56,374 nucleotides of DNA from Clostridia bacterium (GTDB taxonomy: Bacteria; Bacillota; Clostridia; Christensenellales; CAG-138): assembly GCA_017438865.1 (NCBI GenBank), contig JAFRUN010000008.1, forward strand, positions 1 to 56,374, read 5' to 3'. Positions within the stretch are counted from its first letter, which is position 1. Each line of letters begins with the position of its first letter. The notes beneath the pieces are model-generated. The model had not been told where the DNA came from, did no database searches, and saw only the letters and a program-made list of their open reading frames with translations. Positions 53,728 through 56,374 of the stretch are shown in pieces. The position numbers were made by a program, and so were the translations under genes.

Positions 53728-54805
53728 CGATCACACCCCCTACGTCGTCCTCGTCGTAGATCTCGCCGACGAGTTCCTCCAGGATATCTTCGACCGTTAA
53801 GATTCCGAGCACGTTTTTGTCGTTGTCCCGCACGATCGCGATATGCGTTTTCGCCTTGCTCATACCGGCAAGCTGCTCGTCGATCGGCGTGCCGACCGTC
53901 ACATAATACGGCTTGTCCATCACGCGCGACAGCGAAACGTGCCCGTTACGCCGAAGATACTCTTTCAGGTATTTACGGATCTGCACCACGCCGACGATCA
54001 CGCCCTCGCGATTGACGACCGGCAGACGGCTGTGATTCGTGTTTTCGATGATCTTCACGACCTCTTTGGGATGCATGGCAAGCGAAACGGTCTCCACGGC
54101 GTCCAGCGGCACATAGACCTCGCCCACCGGCGTTTCGGTAAAGTCCAGAGCGGACTGCATCAGGTCCGCCGTGTCCTCGTCGATGTCGTCCTCCTCGTCG
54201 AGCGTTTCGATGATGTCGTGCAACTCCTCCTCGGAAACGGTCGGCTCCTCCTCGTCGTGAACGCGGAGCAGCTTTTTGATGCCGTTCGCAAGCGAGGTGA
54301 AGACAACGTTCAGCGGATAAAGAACGCGCATCAGAAGCCGCAGCGACGGCGCGACGAACAGCGCAAAGCTCTCGTTGCACGCCTTTGCGATGGTTTTCGG
54401 GATCATTTCCGCAAGCAGGAATACGATCAGCGTCGTCACGAGCGACGTCGCCGTCGCACCCGCGCTGCCCCAGTTCAGGCGCACGGCAACAAGCGCGGAC
54501 AAAGACGCGCAGCCGATGTGCATGATGTTGTTTCCGATCAGAATGGTCGTGAGAGCCGCGTCAAAGTGATCCAGTATATACAGAACGCGCTTTGCCGATT
54601 TCGATCCGTTATCCGCGCGGCTCATGATGCGGATGCGGTTGACGGACGCCAGCGAGGTTTCCGCCCCCGCGAAATACGCGCCGCCGAGCAAAAGCACGAG
54701 GAAAAATACAATAAGACCGATCACGCTCCGAAAGTCGCCGGCTTCGATTTCCTTTGCCGCTTCTTCCGAAAGCCATCGTATAAGAGGACTTGGACTACTG
54801 TCCAC
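53720..54805 (-). CDS. CNNM/CorC-type transporter (hemolysin family), copy 1
   Basis: 361 residues from a GTG with AGGTGG seven bases upstream. Same layout as its neighbour (AGAETSLASVNRIRIMS; ILIGNNIMHIGCASLSALVAV; two CBS domains with EVVKIIENTNHSRLPVV and HIAIVRDNDKNVLGILTVEDILEELVGEI) but it stops after the CBS pair without the CorC_HlyC domain. The two tandem paralogues may form a heteromer; this is inferred from the eight-base overlap. Confidence 0.93.
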   Translation of the reverse strand: MDSSPSPLIRWLSEEAAKEIEAGDFRSVIGLIVFFLVLLLGGAYFAGAETSLASVNRIRIMSRADNGSKSAKRVLYILDHFDAALTTILIGNNIMHIGCASLSALVAVRLNWGSAGATATSLVTTLIVFLLAEMIPKTIAKACNESFALFVAPSLRLLMRVLYPLNVVFTSLANGIKKLLRVHDEEEPTVSEEELHDIIETLDEEDDIDEDTADLMQSALDFTETPVGEVYVPLDAVETVSLAMHPKEVVKIIENTNHSRLPVVNREGVIVGVVQIRKYLKEYLRRNGHVSLSRVMDKPYYVTVGTPIDEQLAGMSKAKTHIAIVRDNDKNVLGILTVEDILEELVGEIYDEDDVGGVIDE

Positions 54806-54841
54806 CGTCGTACCACCTGCCTTGTTTCATAGAATAGATGT

Positions 54842-54870
54842 ATTATACGCGATAATCCCGAAAAACGCAA
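54842..54870 (-). promoter_or_regulatory. Sigma-A promoter of the CNNM pair
   Basis: Minus strand TTGCGT (54865-54870), a 17-base spacer and TATAAT (54842-54847). Confidence 0.75.
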
Positions 54871-54883
54871 GGGAAAAGATAGT

Positions 54884-54907
54884 AAAAGCGGCTGCCTTGC
54901 AGCCGCG
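54884..54907 (-). terminator. Terminator of the lipoprotein gene
   Basis: Minus strand GCGGCTGC and its complement around a short loop, followed by TTTTACTAT. Confidence 0.6.
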
Positions 54908-54941
54908 TGAATCAATTCTTTGTAAATAGATGATAATAATG

Positions 54942-55712
54942 TTACTGATTGATCCAGATCAGTTTTCGCTCTGGAATCTCTACAGCATTTTTTCCTGCTA
55001 GTTTATATTTGAATACCGCAACTTTTACTGTTTTTGTAGTGCTCATATTATAGAATTTCCAGCACCAATTGCTTTGAGTTGTTTGCCCCGGTTTTAATAC
55101 ATCATCATAAGTGCAGATTTGCATTTCGGAGCTATAGTGCTTAACTACATTTCCATATGCATCATAGCAGATTACATAAAAGTCAAAAGCCTCAATATTC
55201 TCTTTTCCTGTATTTGTGAATTGCACATAGATTTCTTTCGCAGAATAATAGTCTTTTACTCTTATATTCGATATAGATAGAGGTGCCGGAGGAATGCTAT
55301 CCTCATATGCCTTTCTTTCTTCCTCAGCTTTCTTTGCAGCTTCTTCTGCTGCCTTTCTCTCTTCTTCTTCCTGTTTAATTCTTGCTTCTTCTGCTTCTCT
55401 TTCTTTTTCTATTCTTTCTTCTTCAGCAGCTTTTTCCTCTGCAATTCTCTTTTCCTCTTCTGCTTTGGCTTGATCTATACTATTCCTAGCTTCTAATAGT
55501 ACCTCGTAATTACTAACCTTTGCCTTTTGAGAATCAGAAAGTGTATTATAAAAATTTTCTGCGAAAATAACAACATTTTCATTCTCAATAGTTGCTTCAC
55601 CTATGCTATCGATCAAACTTTCTGCCATTGTAATGCTTTCATCTTTACTACTGCAAGCTACATTGGAAATCATAATTGCAATCACAATAATAAATACAAT
55701 TATCTTTTTCAT
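54942..55712 (-). CDS. AT-rich coiled-coil lipoprotein
   Basis: 256 residues. Lipoprotein signal (KKIIVFIIVIAIM, then SNVAC, Cys at about 20), a helical domain 25-80, a long Glu/Lys/Ala/Arg coiled coil about 80-140, and a C-terminal beta domain about 148-256 with YVQFTNTGKENIEAFDFYVICYD, resembling small DUF5780-like surface domains. GGGAGGT precedes the ATG. Base composition and codon use are far more AT-rich than the surroundings, indicating transfer. Divergent from an XRE regulator across two operator sites, so its expression is probably repressed by that protein. Confidence 0.75.
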   Translation of the reverse strand: MKKIIVFIIVIAIMISNVACSSKDESITMAESLIDSIGEATIENENVVIFAENFYNTLSDSQKAKVSNYEVLLEARNSIDQAKAEEEKRIAEEKAAEEERIEKEREAEEARIKQEEEERKAAEEAAKKAEEERKAYEDSIPPAPLSISNIRVKDYYSAKEIYVQFTNTGKENIEAFDFYVICYDAYGNVVKHYSSEMQICTYDDVLKPGQTTQSNWCWKFYNMSTTKTVKVAVFKYKLAGKNAVEIPERKLIWINQ

Positions 55713-55734
55713 AACACTACCTCCCTATATAAGA

Positions 55735-55763
55735 AATATACTCAAATATTGAGTTTTTGTCAA
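55735..55763 (-). promoter_or_regulatory. Consensus promoter of the lipoprotein gene
   Basis: Minus strand TTGACA (55758-55763), a 17-base spacer and TATATT (55735-55740). Confidence 0.85.
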
Positions 55764-55779
55764 TACTCAATGATTGAGA
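55740..55779. promoter_or_regulatory. Paired palindromic operators
   Basis: ACTCAA-ATA-TTGAGT at 55740-55754 and ACTCAA-TGA-TTGAGA at 55765-55779, centres 25 bases apart. The first fills the spacer of the lipoprotein promoter and the second lies just upstream of its -35. They are the probable binding sites of the adjacent XRE protein. Confidence 0.75.
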
Positions 55780-55808
55780 GTGTTATATTGCTCGCAAGAG
55801 AGGATAGC

Positions 55809-56027
55809 ATGAATTATCGGACAAGAATTCGGGCGATAAGAGAGGATCGGGATCTGACGCAAAAGCAGATCGGCGAAGTTCTGCAGAAGTCCCAGCAAGG
55901 TTATAACCACATTGAGGACGGACGCGCGGAACTGAAAATCGACGATCTGATTCGTTTGTGCAGATTCTATAATCTGTCTGCCGATTATCTGATAGGACTG
56001 ATCGATGAGGAAAAACCTTTAGAATAA
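55809..56027 (+). CDS. Small XRE-family transcriptional regulator
   Basis: 72 residues from the ATG at 55809 (AGAGG upstream): a single helix-turn-helix domain, IRAIREDRDLTQKQIGEVLQ and SQQGYNHIEDGRAELKIDDL. Likely repressor of itself and of the divergent lipoprotein through the paired operators. AT-richer than the host background, like its partner. Confidence 0.85.
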   Translation: MNYRTRIRAIREDRDLTQKQIGEVLQKSQQGYNHIEDGRAELKIDDLIRLCRFYNLSADYLIGLIDEEKPLE

Positions 56028-56053
56028 AGATCGACATTTTGTCGATCTTTTTT
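56026..56053 (+). terminator. Terminator of the XRE gene
   Basis: AAAGATCGAC-ATTTT-GTCGATCTTT then TTT; the stem reaches back into the stop codon. Confidence 0.85.
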
Positions 56054-56054
56054 C

Positions 56055-56109
56055 CGTCATTCTGAGGCGAAAGCCGAAGAATCAAAAAAAGATTCTCCAT
56101 CGGAGAATC
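56055..56109. repeat. Repetitive element GTCATTCTGAGGCGAAAGCC-type with hairpin
   Basis: CGTCATTCTGAGGCGAAAGC...GAAGAATC at 56055-56083 resembles an intergenic repeat widespread in Clostridia and other bacteria; it is followed by GATTCTCC-ATC-GGAGAATC (56091-56109), an eight-pair hairpin. Confidence 0.6.
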
Positions 56110-56121
56110 GACGTACATGCG

Positions 56122-56230
56122 TCGGAGGCGCAATTCATGTGCGAAAGCACAATCCACGCAGCGAAGCTGCAATTCATGCGCCTTCGGCGCAATTCATCGA
56201 TACGAAATAATGAATTGTCCTGCGGACATG
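56122..56230. repeat. Array of short hairpins joined by AATTCAT
   Basis: Units of 19-20 bases: GTGC-GAAA-GCAC (56139-56150), GCAGC-GAA-GCTGC (56158-56170), GCGCC-TTC-GGCGC (56178-56190), each followed by AATTCAT or AATCCAC, and an inverted end ATGAATT plus GTCC-TGC-GGAC (56211-56227). Stems differ in sequence but keep their pairing. Confidence 0.75.
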
Positions 56231-56259
56231 AAAAAAAGAGACACTCTTGCGAGTGTCTC
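56231..56259 (-). terminator. Terminator of the rRNA operon
   Basis: Minus strand GAGACACTC-GCAA-GAGTGTCTC followed by TTTTTTT, six bases after the 5S end. Confidence 0.88.
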
Positions 56260-56264
56260 ATGGA

Positions 56265-56374
56265 TCCCGGCAGCTGCCTATCTTCCCGGGCCGTCTCCAG
56301 CCAAGTATTGTCGGTGTATGTGCGCTTAACTTCTGTGTTCGGGATGGGAACAGGTGGGACCGCACAGCTTAACC
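56265..56374 (-). rRNA. rrf: 5S ribosomal RNA, 5' end cut by the window
   Basis: Read on the minus strand it contains CCACCTGTTCCCATCCCGAA, CACAGAAGTTAAGC and ends GGGAAGATAGGCAGCTGCCG, the standard 5S pattern. About 110 bases are present; the first few bases lie beyond the edge. The 3' end at 56265 is approximate. Presumably the last gene of an rRNA operon on the minus strand. Confidence 0.92.

Noticed and set aside
54942..56050. Integrated mobile element with attachment sites
   Set aside because: No integrase, transposase or flanking direct repeats found; only composition suggests transfer.
56122..56230. Hairpin array considered as a CRISPR array
   Set aside because: Repeats are the short joints, stems are self-complementary, units are only about 20 bases and no cas genes are present.

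Overview
The window looks like the chromosome of a GC-rich, anaerobic, endospore-forming member of Clostridia (Bacillota). It carries spoVAC, spoVAD and spoVAE, a CIRCE-controlled hrcA-grpE-dnaK-dnaJ operon, an NfnAB-type ferredoxin:NADP oxidoreductase, a flavodiiron protein fused to flavin reductase and rubredoxin, and Gram-positive style SD sequences and sigma-A promoters. No plasmid or phage hallmark genes and no integrase or transposase are visible. I cannot name a species.

Layout. 1-5043: a two-gene unit of a membrane TIR-like/leucine-rich-repeat protein (cut by the left edge) and a SLOG protein with four membrane helices. This is the best candidate for an undescribed signalling or defence system. 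5047-11724: an AraC-type response regulator and HAD phosphatase facing away from a three-gene ABC importer (binding lipoprotein, double permease, ATPase with a large insertion), with direct repeats in front of the importer promoter. 11857-15154: a DUF5058 membrane pair and an M20 peptidase, with an odd low-GC DUF4234 fusion. 15257-16456: a solitary DNA methyltransferase. 16500-21238: heat-shock operon with CIRCE. 21388-22155: a winged-helix-like/PD-(D/E)XK protein. 22214-28221: housekeeping (hemW, lepA, LUD protein, MazG-like, coiled-coil protein, coaD, rsmD). 28417-30905: alr and a YibE/F protein. 31012-34864: membrane protein, MocA-guanine deaminase fusion and hydantoinase, a purine/hydantoin catabolic unit. 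35073-37304: unknown protein, rpsI-rplM, and a small ORF with spoVAC. 37347-42504: XRE-TPR regulator, TraX-like protein, a multidomain phosphodiester glycosidase and a VanZ-like protein. 42553-49346: flavodiiron fusion, YdcF-like protein, NfnAB, spoVAD-spoVAE. 49379-54805: membrane protein, flavin-reductase-like protein, hydrolase, P-loop kinase-like protein and two CNNM/CorC-type proteins. 54942-56027: an AT-rich lipoprotein/XRE regulator pair around paired operators. 56054-56230: repeat array. 56231-56374: rRNA-operon terminator and 5S rRNA on the minus strand, cut by the right edge.

Genes that appear to act together: TIR-LRR with SLOG-TM; response regulator with the ABC importer (inferred from promoter repeats); HrcA acting on CIRCE; MocA-GuaD with hydantoinase, as in selenium-dependent molybdenum hydroxylase gene sets although no hydroxylase is in view; NfnA with NfnB; and SpoVAC with SpoVAD/E, which are 11 kb apart but share forespore-sigma-like promoters.

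No stretch over 300 bases lacks a gene. The larger gaps (6630-6841, 21194-21387, 28222-28416, 34865-35072, 36537-36750, 41654-41829, 47726-47964) are mainly divergent promoter regions and are described below. No tRNA or CRISPR array was seen. All promoter, terminator and domain calls were made by eye.
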